From positions 1 to 64,000 of the forward strand of contig NC_079884.1 of assembly GCF_029227915.1 (NCBI RefSeq): a stretch of DNA of 64,000 nucleotides, written 5' to 3'. The position numbers and the translations under genes were made by a program. The notes below the pieces were generated by a model. It was not told where the DNA came from and did no database searches. It saw only the letters and a list, made by a program, of their open reading frames with translations. The DNA comes from Hydractinia symbiolongicarpus (Eukaryota; Cnidaria; Hydrozoa; Anthoathecata; Hydractiniidae). Below, one piece after another: positions 23,401-34,852 of this stretch; the stretch's first letter is position 1; every line of letters begins with the position of its first letter.

Positions 23401-24546
23401 TATAGCCTGAGCCAGCAGAGTTTCCTTTCATAGAACCTCCATTATAAGAAGATGTAGCAGATCCTCCAGGTAAATAAGAGGAAGTCCAAGACGATTTGCC
23501 ATTAAAATTTGAAGAGGTGGATTTAAAATTCCCATTCTTCGCCTTGTTTGCCCAATTTTGTGTTCTAAAACTTCGTTTAATAGGATTTACTTCATCGGTG
23601 TTAGCTGGTGCAATCGTTGCATAAATGTGGTTTTGGTCCATATATGGAACATTTTGCCAATTTGTTAAATTTACATTTAAAGGAAAAGTTCTCTTACTTG
23701 ATTGGACATCTTTAAGACGATTTTGAAGGTGAAACAAACTGTTTCGAAGTTTCTGTTTTTTGTGATGGTATTTTGCTTTGTGTGTGTTTTGTCTTTTTGT
23801 GTGCTTTTTATCGTGCTTCAAACGCCTATCTAACGATCCAATCTATATGTTGGAAATAAATCATATAGCTATAGGTGTACAATAAAGTTACAACATCTAA
23901 AAATAGGTTGTATCTGAGTTTAATTTTAATAAATACTAAATTCGAGAAAGGGTCCTTCCCGAAGTCAGGAAATGTCGACCCTGGAATTTCCTATGAGGAT
24001 GTATGGAAGAGAATATATATGATCTGAAAGCATAATAGCCCTTTTGTATCATACCTTTCTAATGTAGGGCACATTAAATATATAAAAAACAAAACTGAGA
24101 AAATAAAATTGGAGAATCACCCTTGCTAAAAAAATTTTTTGTTTAGAAAACTCCTGTAGATTTAAGAAACCACAAGGGTAAACAAAAAATGAATGTTTCT
24201 TGCAAAAAAACTTTATAAGGTAATAACACGTAATACGGAAGTAAGAAAAACATTTGGAAGGCCTTAAGAAGCATAGAGGGAAGTAAAAGGAGAAAGGGGG
24301 GTGGGGGTGGTTAGCAGAGCTGTTATCGACTTGAGATAATTTCTTAGCAGGTAAATTATCTCACATTTGAAAAATAACACACTTAAAACACGTAACGATA
24401 ATAAATACACATTTATATCTATAAAACTGATTATTTCTTTTTCAGCCTAAAACTCAACGTGTACTTACATGTATTGAATCATAGCTTCTTAACAACATCA
24501 ACAAATACAACAGTAAAACATAGAAAATAAATAATAAATATTTCAT
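17431..24546 (-). CDS. Giant secreted low-complexity matrix protein with C-terminal peritrophin-A chitin-binding domain
   Basis: Exons on the minus strand: 24546-24469 (signal peptide MKYLLFIFYVLLYLLMLL), 23842-21820, 21717-18865 and 17720-17431; phases 0, 1, 1 agree, giving about 1747 residues. Order after the leader: a basic K/H region with dibasic sites; G/S repeats of the GSGYKGKQFGGG type; a long PQNQQQQ-type polyglutamine tract; a Cys/Lys region; TTTPKP linkers; seven CQKPPCAFLPSKELNNGD-like repeats; about 500 residues of N/K/D/S/G repeats (GDSNKNNGGSNKNDG); and finally a six-cysteine ChtBD2/CBM14 domain with CTKYWICAGG and CPTGLVYN. CBM14 domains bind chitin. The protein is probably an extracellular structural component, for example of chitinous perisarc; that role is inferred. 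Exon 4 could instead end at a donor at 17498. Confidence 0.85.
18043..18126. mobile_element. Palindromic MITE, family A
   Basis: The arms ATTCTCACCCCCAGAGC / GCTCTGGGGACAAGAAT continue inward as TATTTGAGATTAAA and its complement, making about 35-bp arms around a short loop. It lies in the last intron of the chitin-binding gene. No clear duplication is visible. Confidence 0.75.
18829..18862. repeat. (AAAT)n microsatellite
   Basis: AAATAAATAAATG-type units start immediately inside the intron after the exon 3 donor of the chitin-binding gene. Confidence 0.85.
18985..20360 (-). repeat. Coding minisatellite, Asn/Lys/Asp/Ser/Gly-rich
   Basis: DNA-level tandem array inside exon 3 of the chitin-binding gene, with 12-24-bp units around GGTGATTCTAATAAAAATAA and variants. 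Long open frames on all other frames and on the opposite strand here are products of the repeat and are not genes. Confidence 0.85.
20845..21200 (-). repeat. Seven ~57-bp coding repeats (CQKPPCAFLPSKEL)
   Basis: Seven tandem units within the chitin-binding gene encode two cysteines each around PPCA. Inner copies are nearly identical and outer copies diverge, the usual pattern of unequal exchange. The paired cysteines in an otherwise cysteine-free region could form intermolecular cross-links. Confidence 0.85.
22225..22770 (-). repeat. CAA/CAG-rich polyglutamine-coding tract
   Basis: Encodes about 180 residues dominated by Q with regular PQN interruptions. The codons mix CAA and CAG with no long pure CAG run. 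Confidence 0.9.
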
Positions 24547-26424
24547 GTCCTCGAAGTCTTGTAAACATGGCAAATTATTGTTCCGTTTGAGCTGTGTGAC
24601 ATTTCTTCAAACCGCAAACATTTTGGTTAAAAATTTTTTGAACAGACAAATGCTTCCACAGTTGAGTGGATGCACATAATTTTAATCGAAAGTGAGTAAA
24701 ATGTGCATTACACAGTTCATTAAGTTTATATAATAAACAAATGCCATTTTATCAAATTGAGCATACTGCGTCTGAATGATTATTTATGTACTTCTTATTT
24801 TTAATCTCGACAGATACTTTTAGCTACCTTTAATATCAGAAAACTTCGCGAATTGCGCAAATCGGCATCTCATTTGCGATACAGCTTTTTTGGTAAATTC
24901 TTAAAAATAAATTCTTACGAAATATTTATTGCTCTAACATAACCTAAGCTAAATGTCAAGTGTTTACAGTGCAACCGGAAGTTGAAAATGTGGGGTAGCA
25001 TCGATTTTATTCAAAATGTACACTTAAATTTACTCTTAAATCCTATCTTTACATTTAATTAGGTAAAGTTTTCCCAGAAAGTGTTATATTACTCTGGTCA
25101 TGCAAGGAGAGTTCATGGTATGCATTTTATAAAAAAAAGTTTCCAAACCACACCAATATTCTCTAGATTAAAATGCTTTCTTTATTTGTCTCATCACTCA
25201 TCCTGTTAACCAAGGTATCAGGACCACACCATAAATCCATATTAACTAGAATTCGGGAACCTCGAGTTTTTTCTCTGTAGTCCCAATTCGTGGTTACACC
25301 TGCTTAAAATTTCGTACCCAAGGGTTGCTTTATTTGAGGTACTTATCTCCTTCAGAATTAAATAACATATATTTTAAAAACAAAATTGATAACAAATGCA
25401 AGAATGTTTTTTTTTGTAAAATTTCACTGTTTCTTTTTTATAAGAATTTTGTTCATAAGAATCACTTTGAGGCTTAACGTATGTTATCAAACGCTTTTGT
25501 TGCTATACTAAAACGGGGGCCACACTGGAAAGATCAGTTACTATAATGAGCACCTTAAATATCATATCATCTTCAATGATGGTACGGAGGACTATATCGG
25601 AGAGAATGATATCGACATAGCTGAATTATGCGTATTTTGATATATAATTTGATAAGTTCTTTTTCAACAAGAAGTTATTGTTGCTCAAGTTGTTCAAAAC
25701 AAATTTTCGTTTTTCATGTTTCCTGCCCCTTTTTACAAAATTTTGCAGGTATTAAGTTTCACTTAAGAATATTTAGGCTCATTTTTGACGAATCATCATT
25801 AAGAATTATAAACAAGGCTTGGCCTGATTTATGCAAAAGTTTATAATGAACGTATAAACCTAGGAAAAATTATACGAGTTTCACGTAAAACGTTGTTATT
25901 ATCAGAACATTCACCTGCCTGTGAATAAAATGACGATGTTGTTGTAAAAGTTGATTCTCTCAATCATTGGGTGACTTTTTGTACGTGGTTATTTACACAA
26001 TGGTTTTTGCTACTACGATCTACAGCTGGAAAGTATATTGCTATTTATTGAAAACAAAGTTACACAAATAGCGGAAATTAATCATAAAATCATTTTTCTT
26101 TTTGATGGTTTCATTAAAATAGTTATAATGAGAAATTAATGAATATAAAGAAATAATAATTAATAATAAATATGTATTTTAAAGTAAGGTGGGAAAGCTA
26201 AAAACAAAAGGGAGGGAAGGATAATGAATATGATTTCGAAAAAGTTAAATATTTGAATGATATAGATTTTCTTGATTCTCCTTTGTTCTTTATCTTCTCA
26301 TTAAAATATCTTTTAGAACTTTTCTATGGATTAACACTGTATAGGTTTCTTAAATAGATCATAAGATATAAAAGAAATATGATTCCTTTGACTTCGATTA
26401 GTTCAAGTTTACTATCAATCTATC
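24547..26424. other. Intergenic between divergent genes
   Basis: Spacer between the divergently transcribed chitin-binding and Not genes. Apart from a short Tudor-like open segment at 25512-25640, I see no exon. Confidence 0.5.
25512..25640 (+). other. Short Tudor-like reading-frame fragment
   Basis: 43 codons between stops read GKISYYNEHLKYHIIFNDGT and then EDYIGENDIDIAEL. The pattern (G-x-I-x-x-Y ... Y-x-I-x-F-x-D-G-x-x-D-Y) resembles the barrel of Tudor-like domains that also occur in some transposon proteins. No start codon or splice site is convincing, so it is probably a relic. Confidence 0.25.
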
Positions 26425-28265
26425 ATGGACGATTTAGAAGCAACAAGAAATAACATCTGCAATGAAGAACACGTAGAAGAGCTGGACGCATCAAATGATG
26501 TAAATTTCTCATCAGACATTACTCTTACGTCAACTGAGACCCTATCATCAATTCGAAATCGTCAGTCTTCCTTTTCCATTGACTCAATTTTATCTCATAA
26601 AATGCTCAGTCGACATAATCGGAGTAAATTTACCTTGAAGTATGATCCGCTGAATAAAAGGATTTTAAAAAAAGAGACATTCAATGAAATGCGTAACGAA
26701 AATACATCTAGTGAAACGACCGAGGGACAATGTGAAATTGACAAAAATAACAATAATGTGGAGCGATTTTTAAACCAAGTAAGCCAAGGCTACGGAAATG
26801 GTAAAAATGAAAGGAGATCTTACTCAAGGGAGCTTTTGAACTATAGTGAATACTTATCGTGTAGTTGCTCGACATGTCGATCAAAACAACGACGACGTTA
26901 TCTCACAGATTATTCAAAGTCGGATGTAATTCGTGTTGGTTACTTTGATAATGATTTTCACCGAGATAAGCATCTATACAACGAAAGAAAACACGCTAGA
27001 GAGGAAGGTAAGAAAAATTGTGTAAATTTTAGATTTCATACAGCCCTATAAATCAAACATAATTAAAAATATATATATTCTTAAATTTGCCATATTCCTT
27101 ATTAGCGCAAATCTTGATAATAGAAAAACTCTTCTCCGTTTGGGAAATTATATTATTTTAAATAAACCTCGGTAAAACGTTTATAAGTTTTGTACTCTTC
27201 TGCGGGAGAGCGCATATAAGCTCAAATATTTCTCACGGAATATTAAAGGGGGATATTGTCACCTGCTTAAAATTGATCAAATTAAAAATAACGTTTTACT
27301 TTTTTTTCTTTCTTTCATTTTATTTGCAGCTGCAATAATAATTACAACCTAGCTTTACACTCTCTTTATTCATATCAAAAAATAATAAATTAACAATAGA
27401 ATTGGACTTGATAATAAAGAAGAATATCAAGAAGCTTTTTATATTTTCTTATACAAAAATATTATAAACAATTTGATAAAATATATCATAGTATAATTAA
27501 AAAATAGTGGGAAAATTTTTTTTACTCAAGTGACCTAAAAACAGCAAAAAACGACTAAACGTACTGCTTTACAACCTCATCCCCAGGGCTTCTTTTGTAC
27601 TCGTTTACATTTTTATGCAGAAGGAAATAGACGCCCTGGGGACGAGGTTGACTGTTTTATTTTTGTTCTGATGGACGAATAAAGCGAAATTACACAGGCG
27701 AGTCTCTCTCAACGGTTTTCATGGTCTTAAAAAGATCTGGAAACGAACTCGGTGTGTATTAAAACGCGGATAAAATTCAACAGAGCTTGTTCATAAACGA
27801 GTAAAAATAAGGACTCAATTTTCTTTTGAAGATCAAAAAAACCCGCTGATATTTTTTTCGAGCAATTTTATACCTTAGGTGCGATTCACCTTAATTTATA
27901 AAATTCCAACTTCGTCCCCTGGACTCTTTCTTAATGCCCAAGAATGAAATACATTTGTTGATCTAGACTTTTCACATCGCAATCTCTCCTTCCATTCACA
28001 AAATGACGACGACGACGTCCGATACAGCAAACGACGTCGAACAATTTTTACGGCAAATCAATTAGAAAGGCTGGAATATGAATTTCAACAACAACAATAC
28101 ATCGTTGGGCAAGAACGTCGATTTTTAGCGAGAGAACTTGGCTTAAACGAAGTTCAAGTAAAAGTATGGTTTCAAAATCGTCGAATAAAGTGGCGGAAAT
28201 TTGCGCATGGTTATTTTGGTGGTGAACAGGGTACTGTTATAAGTGAAACTGACGAGAAAAATTGA
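26425..28265 (+). CDS. not: Not/Noto-type homeodomain transcription factor
   Basis: Exons 26425-27007 and 27967-28265, with a phase 1 intron between GGAAG|GTAAG and ATCTAG|AC; 293 residues. An engrailed-homology-1 repressor motif, SFSIDSIL, lies at residues 49-56 (binds Groucho/TLE in the family). The homeodomain spans about 215-274, starting KRRRTIFTANQLERLEYEF and ending VWFQNRRIKWRK, with W48, F49, Q50 and N51 all present. The combination YIVGQER in helix 2 with the N-terminal eh1 is typical of Not proteins (axial/notochord homeobox, also known in Hydra); Emx is the main alternative. It is followed by only about 19 residues. A MITE sits in the intron. Confidence 0.9.
27572..27650. mobile_element. 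Palindromic MITE, family A, with 9-bp duplication
   Basis: Ends CAACCTCATCCCCAGGGC and GCCCTGGGGACGAGGTTG, 79 bp long. Flanks ACTGCTTTA (27563-27571) and ACTGTTTTA (27651-27659) match at 8 of 9. It lies in the single intron of the Not gene. Confidence 0.85.
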
Positions 28266-29495
28266 AAACAAGTTTGGAGTGACGTAGATTTGCTTTCGAG
28301 ACAAACATCCATACATCGTTCCGTTTAGAGTTTCTATAATCAATGTAAATATAATATATTAAGAACATATAATTTCTTAGTTTCGTAGTACAAAATGGAT
28401 TAACTTATTGAAAAAAAAGCTTGCTGTAAAAAATATAAAAAAAGGAAGTTTTGATGTTAAATGTAAATATAATATATAATAAATATATTATTTCACAGTT
28501 TCGTAGTTCCAAATGGATTAACTCAGTGGAAACTAATATCGCCGTAAAAAAGCAACCTTAACTCCATTTTTTTTTCCTTTTTGATAAGGAGACAAAGAGT
28601 CCTGAGATCGAGGTGGGTAAAAATGGATTTTTTTTCGGGGGATGTTGGAGGTCATTGTGTCAAGTTTACAGTAGATTTCTTCTTTTGAACAAATAAGGGA
28701 ACAAAAATTTGTTTTTGATTTCAAGATAAGGAGAGAAAATAAGCTTGCAAGTCACAGAAAAGAAAACGAGATACATTCAAGATAGAAAATTTCACTGTAT
28801 AATGGTTTTCTTTGTTTCATTGATAGGGTGGGTAGATATCTGACAGAAAATTGTGACTTATCCACCCTATCACCATATGGGCGTTATAATCTACAACCTA
28901 AACGCCTAGTTGTCCTACCCAGCTTTGTACTTTCGCTTTTTATATTACAATTTATATTATGAATATCTGTACACTCTTTCTTGAAAAAGTATGTATGAAA
29001 AAGATGGGTATATTTTTTCGCTAAAATAATTATATTTTCGGCAGGAGTAAAACTTTTAACAAGAAAGAAACACTTCACTTAAAATTGATGAAAGTATGTG
29101 TAAAATATCCGTGCAGGTGCTTTTGGCCCATTTTGCAAAATATATCTATTTTCTCTACAAAATAGAAGAAGAAAAAACGTAAAAGATAAGTAAGGCGCAT
29201 ATTTTTGGTGTTTTTCAGATCACACGTGTATTGAAAAAAACACATTATTATGCCTACCACAAATTTTGTTTTGTAATTGTTGCTATGGTAATACGTCACA
29301 TAGTTCAATCGATGCAAGTTTTATATTTGAGAAAGTTATAAATTTTTCACGATACCCGTCGTTGTTAAAGTAAGATTGATTTGCTCGTTACATCAAAAGT
29401 TTATATTTTGCTAAATTTGAAAAAATTAGTTGATAGCATTGCACTGTCACATACAAATTAATTGAAATGCATGCTGGGTACAAGTTTGCATAAAA
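28266..29495. other. Intergenic with small hairpin
   Basis: Spacer between Not and the next gene. It holds two near-copies of a ~35-bp AT-rich sequence (TGTAAATATAATATAT...TTTCGTAGT at about 28345 and 28462), a family-A MITE end near 28598, and a hairpin at 28822-28871 with 14-bp arms (TGATAGGGTGGGTA / TATCCACCCTATCA). Confidence 0.5.
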
Positions 29496-31067
29496 ATGGG
29501 GTCTGGCATGGAAATTTTTATTTCTTCATCACGAAGAAAATGGAGAATCTTTGATGATATTATTGATGTTAAAGCAAGCTGTGAAAGCGACAAACAAAAA
29601 CTTGATGAGCGTCGAAGATTTATACGAAGTCGAATGAAGCGACGCCAACAGGAGTTGTTAGCTGAAATGAAAAAGATTACTGCGCATGAGCAGAGAGAGA
29701 TAAACGATTTTGTAGAAAAAATCGTGTTTCATCGTAGGTTAATATTACTTGAGAACAAATTTGTTCTTCCCTTGAGAGAGAACATAGAAGACATTATGAC
29801 TTCATGTATACATATGCACGAAAGTACAAATCCCATTACTACCATTACAGGAAAAATAAATCATTATTTTCCAACAATACAACACTTTTTGAGTTGCTTA
29901 GCAACCAATTCAACAGCTTTTAATAACCTTTTAAACTCCTATGTGAATAGAAAAGAATACTCCAAGTTCATACGTGTAAACAGAGATTTAACTGAGTTGA
30001 ATCACACTGAGCGAAAACATATATCAGATACAGGTGCGTGTAGTATTGACTGTTTATTCGAAACACGAAATGACGAAGTTTCTTTTTCACAAAGTCAATC
30101 TTACTTGCAGCCAACAGCGAAAACAAACAAAGAAGACTGCTATCAAATATTATGCAGCAATATAGACGTATATTACAGAATTGTTATCAGATGCATTCAA
30201 ATTAAAAAACAGTTTGTAGATGTGGAAAAAGCAACTACCAAAGGACACGAAGAGACAATACATGAAATTTCACCCGATTTTCCAACTATTAAGAAAGATA
30301 ATTCGTTAAACGAAACTAATACTGAAAGAATGAAAACACAACAACAACCACAAAATAAAGTTGACGTTATTTTATTAAACGGTCATAATAATATGTCGGG
30401 TAATTTTCAAGGTGACGATAATAATAACGTGAATATTTATTCAAATGACGACGAGAAGTACGGATTGAGTAAATGGAAAATGTTGGAAGATTTCTCAAAA
30501 AGTTCATCAGAAGGAAGTTTTATCTTTACATCTATTCAATCCGACTGCAACGTCATGCCGACAATTACTGAAGAACTAAATCCGACGCCGTATAATAACA
30601 TCAATACTCGTGACGTATCGATGGACTGCGACGAGATTTTTAATCGAAAAGTTAGTGTCGATTCCACTGATTTAGAGAATATGAAATCCGAAGAAAGCAT
30701 TGAAGAGACAATACCAAGCATACTGGAATGTGTTCAGACAAGTGTTAGCAACAAAGAATGTTTGCTAAGTCACCATGGCAACGATTCTTTTAGTGTATAC
30801 CTGGATGCAAGCGACACGTTAGATGAAAGCAAGGACGAAACATCCCGTAACGAAAATGACACAACGTCGCGCAACGAAAAATACAAAACATGCTATAACG
30901 AAAATACATCCTCGGATGTTCAAAAATATGAGACAAGGAAGAGATCAAAATATGTTTGGAAAAGTACGGAAAGTCCGGTTTATCCGATTGAGCAGGCTAT
31001 CAGCAAGGTCAACGTGCAATATCGCAAAAAATGGGTTTGTTTTTCTTGCTCAAATGTAAAAACTTAG
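29496..31067 (+). CDS. Intronless 523-residue protein, unknown family
   Basis: One uninterrupted frame from an ATG (TAAAAATGG context) to TAG. Residues 1-80 are highly charged and helical (RRRFIRSRMKRRQQELLAEM), followed by a hydrophobic-patterned helical region to about residue 165 (FVLPLRENIEDIM, YFPTIQHFLSCLA). The rest is acidic, S/T/N-rich and probably disordered, with degenerate RNEND/SRNEKYK repeats near 455-475 and a basic C-terminus ending CFSCSNVKT. There is no signal peptide or membrane span. The helical block has a faint look of the first helices of a Dbl-homology domain, too weak to call. The length and codon use make it a likely real gene. Confidence 0.7.
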   Translation: MGSGMEIFISSSRRKWRIFDDIIDVKASCESDKQKLDERRRFIRSRMKRRQQELLAEMKKITAHEQREINDFVEKIVFHRRLILLENKFVLPLRENIEDIMTSCIHMHESTNPITTITGKINHYFPTIQHFLSCLATNSTAFNNLLNSYVNRKEYSKFIRVNRDLTELNHTERKHISDTGACSIDCLFETRNDEVSFSQSQSYLQPTAKTNKEDCYQILCSNIDVYYRIVIRCIQIKKQFVDVEKATTKGHEETIHEISPDFPTIKKDNSLNETNTERMKTQQQPQNKVDVILLNGHNNMSGNFQGDDNNNVNIYSNDDEKYGLSKWKMLEDFSKSSSEGSFIFTSIQSDCNVMPTITEELNPTPYNNINTRDVSMDCDEIFNRKVSVDSTDLENMKSEESIEETIPSILECVQTSVSNKECLLSHHGNDSFSVYLDASDTLDESKDETSRNENDTTSRNEKYKTCYNENTSSDVQKYETRKRSKYVWKSTESPVYPIEQAISKVNVQYRKKWVCFSCSNVKT

Positions 31068-32987
31068 AAAAGTTTAAATGCTGGTCGCTGTTTCCATAGT
31101 AATTCGTATTAGCAAGGTTTTGCCACGTGTAGAGGAATGTAATATCTATTAATGATAAAAAGCATGTGATTAAGTGGTTAAATTTCATCAGACACATACT
31201 TTCAAGATGGTAGCAATGAATGCTCGATGAACATTAACCAAACGACTTGGGAAGGACATTGTGTTTACTTAACAAATCGCAAAGCAGTTCTTTAAAAGCT
31301 GCAAGAGAATGTTCACTATACGTGCGATCAACTTCTTTCCCAGGACTTTTTTGTGCCGCTTTTTATCTATTTCTGCAAAACGTTAAACTTAATTTTTGCG
31401 TTATCACGTAAAATTATGAAAAAATTATAAAAAACAAACTTTCGTGCGAAAAATCCGATTTGACAATTTAGAGCGCAATAATGAGGTAATTAGAGATACT
31501 TAAAACAACGCAGGAGGAGAGCAGGAGGAGTTATAAAAACGCCACCTCCTAACGGATAAGGTGTAGCAATATCTCATTAAAATAAAAAACAACAGATTTG
31601 CGTTCTCACACGACCAAATTGTATCAAATTTTAACTAATCAATAAAGTTTGGTTTCTCACATAATAACCACCCTCGTTTCCAGTTCCCGAAGTGAATACG
31701 TCGTGTAGTAAACACGGAAGTTATCACTACTCAAGACGCTGTTTTCTTTATTTGTAAAACATTTGGAAGGAATCCATTCTTCTTGGAAAAAGGTTAATCA
31801 CGATAGCATCTAAACAAATACATGTTTTAGCACAAACCTTCTACAACCGTGTTGAGGGCCTCTCCAAAGAAAGAAGACTTAGACAACCCACAGAAAGCTT
31901 TCTTGAAAATAAAAAACTTGACAACCAACATAAAGCTGTGTTAAAAATAAAAAAAACGTGTATTAAACACGTTTTTTTTTTTTTAATTTTAGTCTAAATT
32001 TATATTTTGTTTATTTCTAAAAATTTCTTAGTCGGTTTCTTATTTTTTTAGTTAAAGATATATATCCAATGATTGTTCTAAAGAAAGTGGCTCGCTTCAT
32101 TTTGGAAAAATATTTTGTAGTGTTTAAGTCATTCTTTTTTAACATGAAAAATGAAAACATTCAATTTTTAATTGCGTTTAAAACAAATCTGTCGCTGCAA
32201 TATATTAGCTTCATTTTAATAAAAGTTTTTCCTTTCAAAAAAGTTCCTCAAATAAGTAGTCAAATATGAAAAAAAGTTTCTTAATTTTTTGAGATTCTAC
32301 ATGCAAATTTCTTATAAACCGGCTTTTTATGAAAAGAATGTGTATTTTAACAAGTTTAAGGTTGGTTTTCATTATCATAAACAAGTGTTATGCAACAACT
32401 TGTTTCCATGGCATTTTGTCTTGGTGATGAAGTTAATAGCAGCCACTCCGTAATAACGGCTCAGAGGTCACAAGACCCTGGAGACGAGGTTGGTTAAGCA
32501 ACAGTCGCACAGCCGTCACTGTACGGCTTTTGTGGAAACAAAAGCAACACAAGAGATTTTACACAACAAATGTTATAGAGATTTTTTATATCTCTACAAA
32601 TGTTGTACAAAAACTGTTGTATGACAATTACTGGCTTTAATGGAAACGAAATACCTTTATTTATTTATTTATTTTCTATTTCTGTGTAAATGTGAATGAA
32701 GCGGTACCAGTTTAATTAGACGATACAATCTTATCAAAAGATACTTATTTACTTAGTTTAATTGAGCGTATTTAAATTTTTCAACATTTCTAAACAAAAT
32801 CGTGCGTTTTGCTATTTTAAAATGAAGGAGCGTTCATTCATTCCCACCTACTTAAGGGTCCGTAAGCTTACAATTTTAATATAGGATATAATCGTATTCG
32901 TGTTTTTACGGTGATCTGTTAGGTAAATTATTGTTGCTGCAGTGTCGGTCTCGAAGGTAATCACTTCTAGTGTTTGAAAAAGAAGAC
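31068..32987. other. Intergenic, no supported gene
   Basis: Contains single MITE ends (about 31328-31357 and 32468-32496), a small hairpin ACGTGTATTAAACACGT within A/T runs (31950-31985), and an imperfect inverted repeat around TATAGAGAT/ATCTCTA at 32550-32610. No exon is seen. Confidence 0.5.
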
Positions 32988-33092
32988 CAACCTCGTTCCC
33001 AGCGCCTGTTGTCTCTTATCTCGGGACGGCGAGACGTTCGTATCGTCCTCCGATGTTAGAAAAGATACAAGATGCCCTGGGGACGAGATTGA
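32988..33092. mobile_element. Palindromic MITE, family A (same subfamily as 15.6 kb)
   Basis: Ends CAACCTCGTTCCCAGCGCC and GCCCTGGGGACGAGATTG. The loop carries GGACGGCGAGACGTTCGTAT and AAAAGATACAAGATG, shared with the 15615-15717 copy. The flanks are only a partial 9-bp match. Confidence 0.8.
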
Positions 33093-33806
33093 AAGAGGCA
33101 ATAAATATTCAGGAAGCAGCATCGCTTGATTAGTCTTTCACGACTAGAAACCCCTGTAACTGAAACATCGAAAAGTGAAACGGCTAAGCAATTTATTACC
33201 ATAAAGTGAAACTTTTAAGAATTAATATATGCGAATTTACAGAAGGCAACATATTGCGTGAAGAGCACGAATATCGGAATCTAAACAGTCACAATCCACT
33301 CTTAATGTAATCTCATAAAGATTAAGGTTGAAGTAACGCCGTACAAATTTTAAGTGGATCAACATTGTTACAACGATTACACACTACCATGGAGAGCATG
33401 TCAAAAATAAGTACGAAAGAAGAAAATATTATTATTGCGAATAGATTAGGTTGAACACACTTAAGGCTAATACAGAGCTGAAAAAGCTAGTTAACAATTC
33501 TTTTTTAATATATGTTCAACATCATTTTATGCCTCGGGTTCGCTTAAACAAACATTTTGACCAATTTTATTCCAACATCCTAAAAGTGGAACAAGTGGAA
33601 ATGATTTGAAACATTTTTATTGTTTTAAAAGTTAGAAAAAGTAGAAAGTGTAGATAGCTAAACAGAAAATAAAAGTCAGGTGGCATGAAAGACAAAAGAT
33701 TATTGCTTTGAGAAAATGTACGCCCAGAATTTCAAGATTTTAAAAGATTGAAAAAAAATTAGGGGATAACTTTATCCTCTAATTTTGTTAGAAAAAAACC
33801 TAGAAA

Positions 33807-33868
33807 TACCTCGTTCCCAGGGTATTTTGTCTTTTTAGAGCTAAAAGGACCCTGGGGACACAAGGATG
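33807..33868. mobile_element. Short family-A MITE
   Basis: ACCTCGTTCCCAGGG ... CCCTGGGGACACAAGGATG with an inner TTTTAG/CTAAAA stem; 62 bp, with no clear flanking duplication. Confidence 0.6.
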
Positions 33869-34550
33869 CTAAAATAATATTACCACGCAATATGCTTTAA
33901 AATTTTTCTGTAGAAAGAGCAGTAGCAATAAAAAAGGAGAGAATTCCAGTATATTAAATGCACATTGAAACAAGCATATATTTTAAAACCTGTACTTAAA
34001 CTATTTTGTGAAAAAACGGCATTGCTCAGGTCATACCCGGGATAGGCGCAGGGCCGGAACAACGATAATTTCGTTACTACAGGTGGTACTTGAACCACCG
34101 TAGTAATTTTCCAATGCGTGCGACGGTTTTTCGAAAACAATAGAAAACATGGAAGATTAGCTGCGCGCGAGATTTAAACAGTACTGCGAATTCTCGCACG
34201 CTGAAAATGACGCCCTCAAGCGGTCGATAATCAATCGGAATTACGAAGTCATCAATTTGTAGCTCAAAAACAATTGCTTGTGTGAATGTAATCCTGTGAG
34301 AAACATCGCAGCATTTGTGTATCTTTTTTCGAAAGGATTGTAAGGTGTCCCACTTCTCAAGTTAGCACAAAAAGCCGTACACTAGACAAAAGAAATAAAT
34401 TAGCATTACAATTTGCTTACGTCAGCAGTTTTTGAGGTGACATCATCACGAATAGCAAAATGTTAGAAATTACCATCTTCTATCAAATTTTTAACGCTTT
34501 AACAAATTAACATTTGTAAATGTTTTCTTTCTCGTCACATATACGGCATG

Positions 34551-34685
34551 CCCACTTCGATCCCAGGACAAGTTGTCTCTTTTTTGCATATCGGACGGCG
34601 AGACGAACATTAGCTATTTCGTCAGACCTAATAATAAGGATCTTGAAACTCTCTAGGGTGAAATCCAGGACCCAGGACGCAGGTT
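34551..34685. mobile_element. Degenerate family-A MITE
   Basis: CCCACTTCGATCCCAGG at the left and CCCAGGACGCAGGTT at the right, with the loop signature CGGACGGCGAGACGAAC of the 15.6/33.0-kb subfamily; more diverged than the others. Confidence 0.5.
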
Positions 34686-34763
34686 AATGTTTTTAAACGA
34701 AATATTATCAAGCCTAGAATAATATCTCGACATATGGGAAAGGTGAGACCAGGTGTTCATTTG

Positions 34764-34811
34764 TTTTTGGATTCCGGGGGAAGTATGGTTGCAAAGCTTG
34801 GGCGCCTGAAT

Positions 34812-34852
<41 letters not shown>

